In this document: piece by piece, positions 17,281 through 26,008 of the stretch
How the letters are laid out: each line of letters begins with the position of its first letter
Numbering within the stretch: position 1 is the first letter of the stretch
DNA from: RGIG3102 sp964369975
GTDB taxonomy: Bacteria > Bacillota > Clostridia > Oscillospirales > Ruminococcaceae
Length of the DNA stretch: 64,000 nt
Assembly: GCA_964369975.1 (NCBI GenBank)
Contig: CAYJFZ010000003.1
Location: forward strand, 124,001 to 188,000
Direction of reading: 5' to 3'
The notes under the pieces: generated by a model
Database searches by the model: none
What the model saw: only the letters and a program-made list of their open reading frames with translations
What the model was told of the DNA's origin: nothing
Made by a program: the position numbers and the translations under genes

Positions 17281-18419
17281 AACAATCGCTTTAAATCATC
17301 TTTATATCTTTCTGAACTATAATTTAAGGCCAATTTGTATCCATTTTCACAACAGCTATCATAATATTCTTTATTATCTAACAAATATAGTATTGCTTTT
17401 GCAAACTGTGTTTGTTTTTTTTGTCTTTCACTGTCTGTATCATTCATCATAAAAGCAGGAGAGAGAATTCCTGAATTACAAATTTCAATTTCTTCAACAC
17501 TTTTGCTGAAATTATTATCATTTAGTAATATTTCTCTAGGCCCGCTAAAACAGTCTACTGCTATAACAGGGGTTTTGCATGCTAAAGATTCTATAATGGC
17601 ATTAGGAAAGCCTTCATTGTAACTACTTAAAACAAAAGCCTTTGCCCCTGAGTAATATTGATAAGGGTTAGTTTTAAAACCTATAAATTCGATATTGTTT
17701 TCTAAATTAAGTTTTACTACTAATTCTTGTAGATCTTCCTTTAAGCTGCCTTCTCCTATAATTTTTAATTGGATGTTAGGTTTTCTTTCTTTTGCTATCT
17801 TAAATGAATAAATTAAATTTTCATACCCTTTAACTTCTTCTAATCTACCTACCGCTAAAAAAGTATCCTCACTAAATTTTTTTGCAGGTTCTTTTAACAA
17901 ATTAATAGCTTCTATATCATATGGGTTATACAAAACTGATATTTTGTTAGAGTTCAATTTTACTGCTCTTTTCATTTCTTCATAAATTAATTTTGATACA
18001 CAAACTGTATGTGTTGCTCTTAAAATAAGGTATTTGTAAAATATTTTAGAGAATATTGATTTTGGAATAGAGCTAAATCCATGAATTGAAGCTATACAAA
18101 CTTCATTCACCTTTGATAATATATTACTAACATTTGCAATATCCCCAAATGAGTATGATGCTATATAATTATTTTTCTTTTTTAGTTTTTTTATTTCTGT
18201 ATTTCGTTTTAAAACCGTTATTATTTTTTTAAATAAAATATTTTGTGTGCCTAAATTAATATTTATAATATTCGCTTTTGTTCTATATTCTTTTTCTAAT
18301 CTTTCAAAAACAACAATATCCACTTCATATTCAGTATCTAATAATCTTGCTGTTTCTACTGCTATTTTCTCCTGTCCACCTATACCTAAGTTTGGAACAA
18401 TTAAAAGTATTTTTTTCAT
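17277..18419 (-). CDS. Family 4 glycosyltransferase (copy 1)
   Basis: This is a GT-B fold retaining glycosyltransferase of family GT4. The N-terminal glycine loop (PNLGIGGQEK, 9-18), the donor-domain start FLAVGRLEEVKGYENLI near 197 and the catalytic E-x7-E region SYNEGFPNAIIESLACKTPVI near 265-285 are intact. It overlaps the upstream GT4 gene by 4 bases (ATGA-type), meaning coupled translation, and is convergent with the acyltransferase. It probably adds one sugar in the surface glycan. Donor and acceptor are unknown. Confidence 0.88.
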   Translation of the reverse strand: MKKILLIVPNLGIGGQEKIAVETARLLDTEYEVDIVVFERLEKEYRTKANIININLGTQNILFKKIITVLKRNTEIKKLKKKNNYIASYSFGDIANVSNILSKVNEVCIASIHGFSSIPKSIFSKIFYKYLILRATHTVCVSKLIYEEMKRAVKLNSNKISVLYNPYDIEAINLLKEPAKKFSEDTFLAVGRLEEVKGYENLIYSFKIAKERKPNIQLKIIGEGSLKEDLQELVVKLNLENNIEFIGFKTNPYQYYSGAKAFVLSSYNEGFPNAIIESLACKTPVIAVDCFSGPREILLNDNNFSKSVEEIEICNSGILSPAFMMNDTDSERQKKQTQFAKAILYLLDNKEYYDSCCENGYKLALNYSSERYKDDLKRLF

Positions 18420-19519
18420 ATTTTCCCCTTAAGTGTATTGATATAAAATTTTTGAATTTTTTTTGCTATTGTTTCGCTACCGTATCCAGCTTTTATAATT
18501 TCCTGGATTGTATTTTGTCTGCTTTTATTAGATTTCAGTCTTGCTAAAATAAACTTTTCCCATGAATCCATATCGGAAAGTGGAAAAAATTCAATATTAT
18601 TAGTTAAATTTACAGCTTTTGTCACTCCTGTAGAAACAATGGCTTCTAATCCATTCGCTTGAGCTTCAATAACACATACAGGCATCCCCTCAAACACACT
18701 AGGCAAGACAAATAAATCCATTGCATTATAATATTCTTCTGGTTTCGCTTGAAATCCAGCTAAAATTACATTTTTTTGAACTTCATATTTATTAATTTCA
18801 TCTTCGATATTTTTTCTTTGGATACCATCACCAACTAAAATTAAATATATATTAGGGTTATGATTTAATAGTTGTGCTACTAATCTTATTAGCCAAATTT
18901 GATTTTTTTCTTCTCTGAATTGACCTACACTACCTATTACAAAATCATTTTCTTTTAAATTGAATTTTTCTCTTATCTTTTTCCTATTTTCTTCACTGTA
19001 AGAAAACTTTTTTATATCTATCCCGTTAGCATAAATTTCAAATGGCTTTTTATTGAACATATACTCACCTGCTTGTTGACTACAAGCAAATCTATAGTCT
19101 AAATTATATTTATATAATGGCGTTAAAATCATATCTGCTATTTTATTAAGCCCACTACCTATGACTGAATTCGTATGTGCATGTCCTATAAGAATTTTAG
19201 AGCCATATTTTTTCGCATAATAATTATAAAAGACGCCAAGCATACTATAATGACTATGGACAATCTTATAATCATTCTCACTAAAAAACTTTTTTAAAAA
19301 TTTACAATATTTTATAAAGTCCACTTCTTCACTCATTGGGAATTTATATATATTTCCACCTAAAGCTTCTATCTCTTTATCAAAATAACATTCTTGATTT
19401 GTGTGATATAAAAAATCAAACTGAACTTTTGTTTTATCAATGTTGCGATAAATATTCATAATCAAATTCTCTATTCCACCACTATTCATTCCTGCTACTA
19501 TTTGTAAAACTCTAATCAT
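18416..19519 (-). CDS. Family 4 glycosyltransferase (copy 2, EpsF-like)
   Basis: This is a second GT4 enzyme. MIRVLQIVAGMNSGGIENLIM at the N-terminus is the typical opening of EpsF/CapM-type transferases; IGSVGQFREEKNQIWLI near 193 opens the C-terminal donor domain, and VFEGMPVCVIEAQANGL near 275 holds the E-x7-E motif. It sits 11 bases behind a GT2 gene and overlaps the next GT4 gene. The N-terminal dissimilarity to the other GT4 indicates they are not recent copies. Substrates are unknown. Confidence 0.88.
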   Translation of the reverse strand: MIRVLQIVAGMNSGGIENLIMNIYRNIDKTKVQFDFLYHTNQECYFDKEIEALGGNIYKFPMSEEVDFIKYCKFLKKFFSENDYKIVHSHYSMLGVFYNYYAKKYGSKILIGHAHTNSVIGSGLNKIADMILTPLYKYNLDYRFACSQQAGEYMFNKKPFEIYANGIDIKKFSYSEENRKKIREKFNLKENDFVIGSVGQFREEKNQIWLIRLVAQLLNHNPNIYLILVGDGIQRKNIEDEINKYEVQKNVILAGFQAKPEEYYNAMDLFVLPSVFEGMPVCVIEAQANGLEAIVSTGVTKAVNLTNNIEFFPLSDMDSWEKFILARLKSNKSRQNTIQEIIKAGYGSETIAKKIQKFYINTLKGKI

Positions 19520-19530
19520 ATATTAATCCT

Positions 19531-20445
19531 TTAAATATCCTTTTTGAAAAATTTTACTTGCATGAAGTAATAAATTTTCATCGGAAAGAATGATAATGTT
19601 GTTAAAACTTTTGAACTTTTAGTAGTTAAATCTGATAATATTCTTTTCAATTTAAATTTACACCTAATAGCTGCATGGCTAAGTGAAGCTGCGTATACAA
19701 CAAATTCTTTTACCGAAATATTTTTATCATACGGAAATATATTATTAAAAAAATAAATATAGTACCAATAAGTAGGTTTCGGATCTGTTTTTTTTGCAGA
19801 AAAACTATTAGCGTCTTCCATTAAATGATATTTATAACATATTATATTTGTATAGTATTGATCATATTTTAAAGCTATTTTTCTCCATACCACTGCCTCT
19901 GGTATGAAATTGCAATCTTTAGAAAGTGGAAACGGATACTTTTTCAAGATTTCTGTTTTAATAAGACTCATACATGACCATGAATATTTCTTATCATTTT
20001 GCTTTTTCTTTGAATAGCTATTAAATTCTTGCGAATATTTTTCTCCTATCAAATCACCATTCGCATATATACATCTTCCTACAACCGAATAATACTTATC
20101 TTTTTCTTTTAAATTTTCAAAAACCTCTAATAAGTCTTCTAATGCATTTTCTGTAATTTCATCATCACTATCAAGTTCAAAAAAATATTCACCTATGCAC
20201 TCTTGCACACCTTTATTCATAGTTCTCATTTTACCACTATGGGCGAATTTGAAATATTTTATTGGAAAATCAGAAATTGAAATTAACTCTTTCACAATTT
20301 CAGTGGTTTCATCCTCACTCCCATCATCTGCTATGACCCACTCAAAGTTTTTAAAGGTAGATTTTTGAAGACTTTGAAAGGCTCTTGTTAAATAATTTGC
20401 TCTATTATATGTAGGTGTGAAAACAGAAATCTTTATGTTGTTCAT
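19531..20445 (-). CDS. Family 2 glycosyltransferase (first gene of the cluster)
   Basis: This is a GT2 enzyme with KISVFTPTYNRANYL at the N-terminus, ADDGSEDETTEI at 39-50 and the metal motif ELDSDDE near 92-98. KMRTMNKGV near 71 is the nucleotide-binding loop of this subgroup. It is more distant from the three tandem GT2 genes and closer to family members that act on glycan branches. The ATG follows AAGGGAG. As the first gene on this strand it likely carries the promoter region for the glycan operon, but no consensus -35 element is clear. Donor and acceptor are unknown. Confidence 0.85.
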   Translation of the reverse strand: MNNIKISVFTPTYNRANYLTRAFQSLQKSTFKNFEWVIADDGSEDETTEIVKELISISDFPIKYFKFAHSGKMRTMNKGVQECIGEYFFELDSDDEITENALEDLLEVFENLKEKDKYYSVVGRCIYANGDLIGEKYSQEFNSYSKKKQNDKKYSWSCMSLIKTEILKKYPFPLSKDCNFIPEAVVWRKIALKYDQYYTNIICYKYHLMEDANSFSAKKTDPKPTYWYYIYFFNNIFPYDKNISVKEFVVYAASLSHAAIRCKFKLKRILSDLTTKSSKVLTTLSFFPMKIYYFMQVKFFKKDI

Positions 20446-20577
20446 CTTTACTCCCTTGCTAACTATTATAAAAATTAATATTTCTCTTTTCTTTTAATAT
20501 AAATGTTCTAAATGTTTAGCACTAATTTTTTATCGTATCCGCTACTGATCAGTTTTTATTTGTTTTTTCTTTATCTT

Positions 20578-20697
20578 TTAATAAATTCCATCCTCTAAAG
20601 ATAAAAATTCACTGTTGCCAATTATATTAACCTCTTTTGCTATATTATCTAACCCAACAAAAGAAGCATCTGAATCTTGAGTTTCTATCAATGCCAT
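20578..20697 (-). pseudogene. Possible gene fragment (39 codons)
   Basis: On the minus strand an ATG-to-stop frame begins MALIETQDSDASFVGLDN and ends LSLEDGIY. Its amino acid content looks protein-like (FVGLDNIAKEVNIIGN resembles a leucine-rich strand), but it has no ribosome binding site and an in-frame stop shortly upstream. It could be the remnant of a gene lost from this junction or a chance frame. No family was recognised. Confidence 0.25.
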
Positions 20698-20993
20698 AAA
20701 TAACAATTATTATATCATAATTATGCTCTAATTTGCAATTATTTTGTCCCCTACTTTCAACTTGAATTCTTTTAACATAAAAAAATTAAAATCTATATCT
20801 ATTTTAAGATGATTTATAAATGTAATCAATAAAAGCCGTTTTTGTAATCTGTCTTATTAATTGAGAATATATCCATTTATAATATAATACTTTATATTTT
20901 AGTAATACTATATTAAGGAGAATTCAATCCCAATGTGGGTATTTTTGCTAAAAAAATAATCAATATACTTTGCCACACCGCCCTTTTAAATAC

Positions 20994-21022
20994 TTGAACT
21001 TTAATTTAAAACATGATATGAT
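20994..21022 (+). promoter_or_regulatory. Predicted promoter of the LRR surface protein gene
   Basis: TTGAAC (20994-20999) and TATGAT (21017-21022) are 17 bases apart. The leader to the ATG at 21083 is about 50 bases. Confidence 0.6.
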
Positions 21023-21082
21023 TATAATAATTATTTTAATATAAAATAACTGCTATTCATTTAGCGGTTGGAGGTTTTAATT

Positions 21083-22648
21083 ATGACTATTTTAACAAAA
21101 ACAAAATTGGTGACTTTGTCTGCCTTGGTGCTATTTTCGGCAGTTTTCTTCTTATCGCCGAAGGTAGAAGCAACAACGCCGGCACCGAATGGCCTTTATA
21201 GTGCACATGTTATGAATGATTCAACAGGTGCACTAGTTTATATGCAGATTAGAATTGGGAATAACGGGTCTGATGTAGTTTTAGGCGCAGGACAATCTAA
21301 TACATGGACAAGTGTAGGTGGCTCGCAATTTATATCTTGCCTTAGAACGAGATATACCGAACCAGATAGTTCTGCTGATTCGTTCTTGAATTATTTAGGT
21401 GAGTTTGATATAAATGCAATGTATACTCTTTTTAAAGCATCAACGATATACGACACATCTGGCAATATTGTAAACTATACTTTCCCCAGCGCTATAACCG
21501 AAATCGGGTATGGTGCGTTCAAGGATTGGAAATCAACCTCATCATCGTCACAAACATTGACAAGTGTGATAATTCCAAATTCTGTTACATGGATAGGGAG
21601 CGATGCGTTTGCAGGCAGCAGTATAACAACGGTTGATTTCAGCCAAGCGACAAACTTGGTCGACATAAATAGTAGCACATTTAATGGTTGCACAAGCCTT
21701 AATTCGCTCGACCTTAGCAACACAAAGATCACAACATTACAAACCTCGACCTTTCATTATTGTACTTCTTTAACCTCTGTTAAACTGCCGAACACTCTTA
21801 CCGAAATTGACAATACAGCTTTTATGGATACATACAATTTAACACAGCTAACGATACCTGCCAATGTTAATAATATACACTCTGCTGCTTTTATGGATAC
21901 TTCACCTGACCCCAAAACCAAGATACTTAAATTTACCGGGGATTTTAACAGCAGCTTCTATGATATGGCAATAGGCAGCAATACATATGTTAAGCTACTC
22001 TACCCTGCCGGAAATCCTACTTGGGAAAACAACACTTCACTTCAAGCACTTATTTCTCAGGGCAAGGCAGCGTCGTATATAACATCGCAAAATCCACCTG
22101 CCGATATTAGTTACTCAGCAGAAAGAATAAGCACTGCAAACGGGGTTTATACTTTTACTTCAAGCGGCTCTTATAGTGCTTTTTCAGGCATTTGGATACA
22201 CGGCAGTGCTATACCGTCTTCATATTATACGAGTGAGAAAAACTTAGACGGAAGTGTATCGATAACCTTTACCAATTCTTACGCAAGAACGCTTACTTCA
22301 AGCGAAGAGTATCTGCTGCATTTTGTTTTTAACGACGGATTTGGCGTATTAAATTTTAGTAAAGATGAAGTTGTTACTACGACGCCTACACCGGACAATT
22401 CAAGTAATTCAGTTGATAACTCAAAACCTGCTTTAGAAGAAACCGAAGAACAGCAGACAGTAAATTCTGAAATTGAAGATGCATCACAGACACAGGCGCC
22501 TACGCAAAACTCCGAGGCAATCGATACTGTGCAAGAGCAAGATGAGGGGCAATCAGGCAATTCAATTACAATGTTAATTGCTGTTTTGGCAATTATGTGC
22601 ATTGGCGGCGGTGCGCTTATATTTGTTAGAGCGAGGAAAAACAAATAA
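21083..22648 (+). CDS. Cell-surface leucine-rich-repeat (BspA-type LRR_5) protein
   Basis: This is a secreted, membrane-anchored adhesin-like protein. A signal peptide covers residues 1-31 (basic start, hydrophobic core, cleavage near VEA/TTP). Residues 125-275 hold LRR_5-type repeats (TSVIIPNSVTWIGSDAFAG, TSVKLPNTLTEIDNTAF, TQLTIPANVNNIHSAAF). Residues 345-425 resemble an immunoglobulin-like X2 domain. A Ser/Thr/Gln/acidic linker (430-490) leads to a final membrane helix and the tail RARKNK; no LPxTG motif precedes it, so sortase attachment is not supported. An upstream TTG is in frame but the GGAGG precedes the ATG at 21083. GC content and codon choice are visibly higher and different from the neighbours, suggesting transfer. 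The ligand is unknown. Confidence 0.85.
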   Translation: MTILTKTKLVTLSALVLFSAVFFLSPKVEATTPAPNGLYSAHVMNDSTGALVYMQIRIGNNGSDVVLGAGQSNTWTSVGGSQFISCLRTRYTEPDSSADSFLNYLGEFDINAMYTLFKASTIYDTSGNIVNYTFPSAITEIGYGAFKDWKSTSSSSQTLTSVIIPNSVTWIGSDAFAGSSITTVDFSQATNLVDINSSTFNGCTSLNSLDLSNTKITTLQTSTFHYCTSLTSVKLPNTLTEIDNTAFMDTYNLTQLTIPANVNNIHSAAFMDTSPDPKTKILKFTGDFNSSFYDMAIGSNTYVKLLYPAGNPTWENNTSLQALISQGKAASYITSQNPPADISYSAERISTANGVYTFTSSGSYSAFSGIWIHGSAIPSSYYTSEKNLDGSVSITFTNSYARTLTSSEEYLLHFVFNDGFGVLNFSKDEVVTTTPTPDNSSNSVDNSKPALEETEEQQTVNSEIEDASQTQAPTQNSEAIDTVQEQDEGQSGNSITMLIAVLAIMCIGGGALIFVRARKNK

Positions 22649-22712
22649 TAGTTTAGTATTTACTTTTATTAAGTTTATAAATAGTAGGAATTCTAAATGG
22701 TGAGACCTTTCT

Positions 22713-22747
22713 AAAAATAAGCATCCAAAAGGATGCTTATTTTTTTA
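22713..22747 (+). terminator. Terminator of the LRR surface protein gene
   Basis: AAATAAGCATCC and GGATGCTTATTT pair around AAAA and are followed by T-rich sequence. It lies 65 bases past the stop codon. Confidence 0.9.
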
Positions 22748-23006
22748 TAAAAAGAGATTGAGAGATTTAAAAAGCTAATTTCTCTGTTTATATTTTTTAG
22801 TGTTGCATTTTATTTTAATTAAAATTTCATTCTTTGAATTTTTAAAGATAACAAATAAACTATTAATAAGTCAAATATCATAAAAAATAGTAATTAAACA
22901 TTATGTTGTAAGGGGCTGTTTTTTATGTTATTCTATCACTATCTAATAACGCAATACAAAAATTAATTTTCATTATATTAAAATTTTATTAACAAGAAAG
23001 GCTTTT
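22748..23006. other. AT-rich spacer before the DUF1848 gene
   Basis: The full gap between the LRR stop (22648) and the next ATG is 358 bases, of which the terminator takes the first third. The rest is AT-rich; I see no RNA gene, repeat or clear promoter consensus. Confidence 0.5.
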
Positions 23007-23942
23007 ATGATTTTAAGTGTAAGTAGGCGAAGCGATATTCCAAGTTTTTATTCACAGTGGTTTTTTAATCGTTTAGACGAAGGGTATCTTTATACAAGAA
23101 ATCCAATGAATTACAATCAAATACGTAAAATAAACTTATCAAAAGATGTTATAGACGGTATAGTTTTTTGGACTAAAAATCCTATTCCTATGCTGTCTAA
23201 CTTAGATAAAATTAAAGATATTCCTTATTATTTCCAGTTCACTTTAAATGCTTATGGCAAGGATGTAGAGCCTAATGTGCCTTCTAAAAGTGAGTTTATT
23301 ATTCCAGCTTTCATTAAGCTTTCAAATCTAATAGGTAAAGATAGGGTTTTATGGCGATATGACCCTATATTATTTTCTAATAAATATACTTTTGATTATC
23401 ATAAAAAATACTTTGAAGAGCTTTGCAAAAAACTTTGTGATTACACTAATATTTGCACAGTAAGTTTTATAGAGCCATATAAGAAAACTCAAAAAAATAC
23501 AAAAAGCTTAAATCTTGTACCCATTAGTAGCCAAGAAAAGTTATCTCTATTAACAGAGTTTTCAATAATTGCTAAAAAGTATAACCTAACTTTGCAAACC
23601 TGTGCACAAAAAATAAACTATGAACACTTAGGCATACACAAAGCAAAATGTATAGACAAAGAGGTTTTTGAAAAAATAAACGGCTTTTTTCTCGATATGA
23701 AAAAAGATAAAAATCAACGCTTAGAATGTGGCTGTGTTGAAAGCATTGACATTGGAACATATAATACTTGCAATAATGCCTGCCTTTACTGCTATGCAAA
23801 TTTTAATGAAAATGCAGTTATGAAAAACTTAGAATTATATGATATAAATTCACCTATTTTATGCTCAAAAATTTTAGAAGGCGAAGTTATAAAAGAAAGA
23901 AAGGTTTTATCTTTTAAAAATACTCAATTGGAATTAAAATAG
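23007..23942 (+). CDS. DUF1848 family protein (cysteine-rich, radical-SAM-like)
   Basis: The protein belongs to a family of unknown function. The N-terminus ILSVSRRSDIPSFYSQWFFNRL and IVFWTKNPIPML near 53-64 are the family signature, and the C-terminal cysteine block reads CGCVESIDIGTYNTCNNACLYC in pieces (about residues 242-267), ending CYAN. The CxxxCxxC spacing there resembles an Fe-S or radical-SAM cluster, but placed near the C-terminus instead of the N-terminus. The length of 311 is typical. The ATG follows AAGAAAGG. No operon partner is present. A photoproduct-lyase-like or nucleic-acid-related role has been suggested for relatives only by fold similarity; I assign none. Confidence 0.82.
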   Translation: MILSVSRRSDIPSFYSQWFFNRLDEGYLYTRNPMNYNQIRKINLSKDVIDGIVFWTKNPIPMLSNLDKIKDIPYYFQFTLNAYGKDVEPNVPSKSEFIIPAFIKLSNLIGKDRVLWRYDPILFSNKYTFDYHKKYFEELCKKLCDYTNICTVSFIEPYKKTQKNTKSLNLVPISSQEKLSLLTEFSIIAKKYNLTLQTCAQKINYEHLGIHKAKCIDKEVFEKINGFFLDMKKDKNQRLECGCVESIDIGTYNTCNNACLYCYANFNENAVMKNLELYDINSPILCSKILEGEVIKERKVLSFKNTQLELK

Positions 23943-24320
23943 TTTATAATTAAATTTTTTATCTTTTTCTATATTTAATAATTTATTTCTTTTAATACTT
24001 GTATATACATAGAGAATAAAACTATATCTATGATAATATTGGTATTTGTTAATATTTTTATTTACTTGTTTGCCAATTTGTGGTATATTAAAATTAAAGA
24101 TACATTTATTATTGTATGTAATTTAATTCGATATTTTATCAAACCTATTGTTAGTATTGTTTAATGTTTAATTTACTTCTATAAGTATTAAAATTTTATT
24201 CATTCAATTTAAAACAACTTAATCTTCATTTTCTATATAACTAATTAATGAGCTCAATCTTAAACACTTAATAAGCAATCACATTAAATGTATATTTCAA
24301 AATTAAAAGGAGATTTTATT
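23943..24320. other. AT-rich intergenic region
   Basis: These 378 bases are very AT-rich and hold only the leader of the next gene, with its Shine-Dalgarno sequence at 24308-24313. I see no terminator after the DUF1848 gene, no RNA gene and no coding frame. Confidence 0.5.
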
Positions 24321-25376
24321 ATGGATTTCAATGAGCAACTGATTCAATTTGTAAAGAGAGTAGAACCACTAAAGCCTAATATACTCACAGAAGAGGCTAC
24401 TAAAACTTCAATCATTATGCCTTTTTTTGCTTTACTTGGATATGATGTTTTTAATCCAAGTGAATTTATGCCAGAGTACATTGCAGATGTCGGAATTAAA
24501 AAAGGAGAAAAAGTTGATTATGCTATTTTACAAAATAATGAACCCGCTATCCTTATAGAGACTAAATGGATAGGGGAAGCATTACAAAAGCACGATTCCC
24601 AACTTTTTAGATATTTCGGTACTTCAAAAGCCAAATTTGCAATATTAACCAATGGGCAATATTTCAAATTTTTTACTGAGCTTGAAGAAAAAAATAAAAT
24701 GGATGAATTACCATTCTTAGAAATCAATCTTTTTGACTTAAAAGATTCTCAAATTACAGAGTTAAAAAAATTCCACAAATCTAATTTTGATGTAAATTCA
24801 ATATTTAATACTGCTTCAGAACTTAAATATTCTAATGAGTTTAAAACTGTTTTTTCTACTCAACTTAATGACCCTTCTGATGAATTTGTCCGATTTTTCT
24901 TAAATGACTGTTATGAAGGTGTTAAAACTCAAGCTGTAATTGAAAGATTTAGACCCGTTTTAAAGAAAACACTTAATAACTACATATCAGAATTAATGAA
25001 TGATAAAATTAAACAAGCTTTAGAGCCAAAAGCAGAAGCGATAGATGTTGACATTTCAGAAGAATTAGTCGAATCTGTAAGAGTTCCAAATATTGTAACT
25101 ACTGAACAGGAACTTGAAGCTATGTTTATTATTAAAAACATAGTTCGTGATATTGTAGCCTTTGAAGATATCACTTACAAAGATACTGAGTCTTATTTTG
25201 GTGTTTTATATAAAAATAATACTCGTAAATGGATTTGTAGGCTTATCCTTAAAGAAAATCAAAAAATATTAATTATTCCTATCGATGATAAACAAGAAAA
25301 ATATATATTAGAAAATGTATACGATATAGAAAAATATAAAGATATTATTATTGATTCTGTTAGGCGATTTATATAA
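24321..25376 (+). CDS. Solitary type I restriction HsdR N-terminal-like (PD-(D/E)XK) protein
   Basis: The N-terminal 150 residues match the nuclease domain found at the start of type I restriction R subunits. TEEATKTSIIMPFFALLGYDVF at 23-44 is cut here as TEEATKTS...LLGYDVF and leads to the PD-(D/E)XK core: D66 in KVDYAI and E80-x-K82 in LIETKW, followed by LFRYFGTS and FAILTNGQYFKFF. Helicase motifs, methylase and specificity genes are all absent. Residues 265-351 form a separate alpha/beta region (QELEAMFIIKNIVRDI, WICRLIL) of the type seen in small stand-alone relatives. The ATG at 24321 follows AAAGGAG; an upstream in-frame ATG at 24288 lacks one. It may be a defence nuclease or a domesticated enzyme; function is not established. 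Confidence 0.78.
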   Translation: MDFNEQLIQFVKRVEPLKPNILTEEATKTSIIMPFFALLGYDVFNPSEFMPEYIADVGIKKGEKVDYAILQNNEPAILIETKWIGEALQKHDSQLFRYFGTSKAKFAILTNGQYFKFFTELEEKNKMDELPFLEINLFDLKDSQITELKKFHKSNFDVNSIFNTASELKYSNEFKTVFSTQLNDPSDEFVRFFLNDCYEGVKTQAVIERFRPVLKKTLNNYISELMNDKIKQALEPKAEAIDVDISEELVESVRVPNIVTTEQELEAMFIIKNIVRDIVAFEDITYKDTESYFGVLYKNNTRKWICRLILKENQKILIIPIDDKQEKYILENVYDIEKYKDIIIDSVRRFI

Positions 25377-25413
25377 AAATAGCCAGTGTAAATTTACACT
25401 GGCTATTTTTTAT
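25376..25413. terminator. Terminator of the HsdR_N-like gene
   Basis: An almost perfect 36-base inverted repeat (AAAAATAGCCAGTGTAAA and its complement) is followed by T-rich sequence. The left end of the IS200-type element lies directly behind it. Confidence 0.9.
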
Positions 25414-25479
25414 TGGATATAAACCACCGACTATGTCGGTGGTGCCGAAAAAGCTTTAGCGTTGAGTATAAAAAAACAA

Positions 25480-25537
25480 CTCCTTTTGATGTATAATAAA
25501 CTTACGGTCTGGCAACTGTAAGAAACATCAAAAGGAG
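25480..25537 (+). promoter_or_regulatory. Hairpin hiding the tnpA Shine-Dalgarno sequence
   Basis: CTCCTTTTGATGT (25480-25492) is exactly complementary to ACATCAAAAGGAG (25525-25537), so the AAGGAG before tnpA is locked in a 13-bp stem. An inner CTTAC/GTAAG stem (25501-25522) extends it. IS200 elements are known to limit transposase translation in this way. Confidence 0.85.
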
Positions 25538-25546
25538 GACATTCAA

Positions 25547-26008
25547 ATGAATGACAATAAAAGTTTAGCACATACAAAATGGAATTGCAAATATCATATA
25601 GTTTTTGCACCAAAGTATAGAAGAAAAATAATATTTGGGGAAAAGAAGGCAGAAATTGGAAGAATACTAAGAGAATTATGCAATTGGAAACAAGTGAACA
25701 TAATAGAGGCAGAGGTGTGTATAGACCACATACATATGTTGTTAGAAATACCACCAAAAATGAGTATATCATCGTTTATGGGATTTTTAAAAGGTAAAAG
25801 TAGTTTAATGATACACGAAAGATTTGCGAATTTAAAATATAAACATGGAAATCGTTCTTTTTGGTGCAGAGGATACTATGTAGATACAGCAGGCAAAAAT
25901 GCCAAAAAGATAGCAGAGTACATACAAAATCAATTGGAGGAAGATAAGCTACAGGACCAATTAACAATAAAGGAATATATAGACCCGTTTACGGTGAGCA
26001 AGCAGTAA
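25547..26008 (+). CDS. tnpA: IS200/IS605 family Y1 transposase
   Basis: TnpA is the HUH single-strand transposase that cuts and joins the hairpin-marked ends of the element. The HUH metal motif is DHIHMLLEI (H61, H63) and the nucleophile is Y125 in AEYIQNQL. The family opening SLAHTKWNCKYHIVFAPKYRRK at the N-terminus is split here as SLAHTKWNCKYHIVF and PKYRRK. Its 153 residues are full length with no frameshift, so the element should be active. Expression is expected to be low, because the ribosome binding site is hidden in the leader hairpin. Confidence 0.95.
   Translation: MNDNKSLAHTKWNCKYHIVFAPKYRRKIIFGEKKAEIGRILRELCNWKQVNIIEAEVCIDHIHMLLEIPPKMSISSFMGFLKGKSSLMIHERFANLKYKHGNRSFWCRGYYVDTAGKNAKKIAEYIQNQLEEDKLQDQLTIKEYIDPFTVSKQ

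Larger units (their letters stand above)
20446..21082. other. Gene-poor region between the glycan cluster and the LRR protein gene
   Basis: These 637 bases are AT-rich and look like a junction. They contain the short gene fragment at 20578-20697, a ribosome-binding-site-like AAGGAG at 20915-20920 that leads to an eight-codon frame only, and the promoter of the LRR gene at 20994-21022. No RNA gene, repeat or insertion sequence was recognised. Confidence 0.6.

Noticed and set aside
20540..20560. ACTGATCAGT palindrome followed by T-run as terminator
   Set aside because: The palindrome has no loop and only a 10-base span, so a stable terminator hairpin is unlikely.
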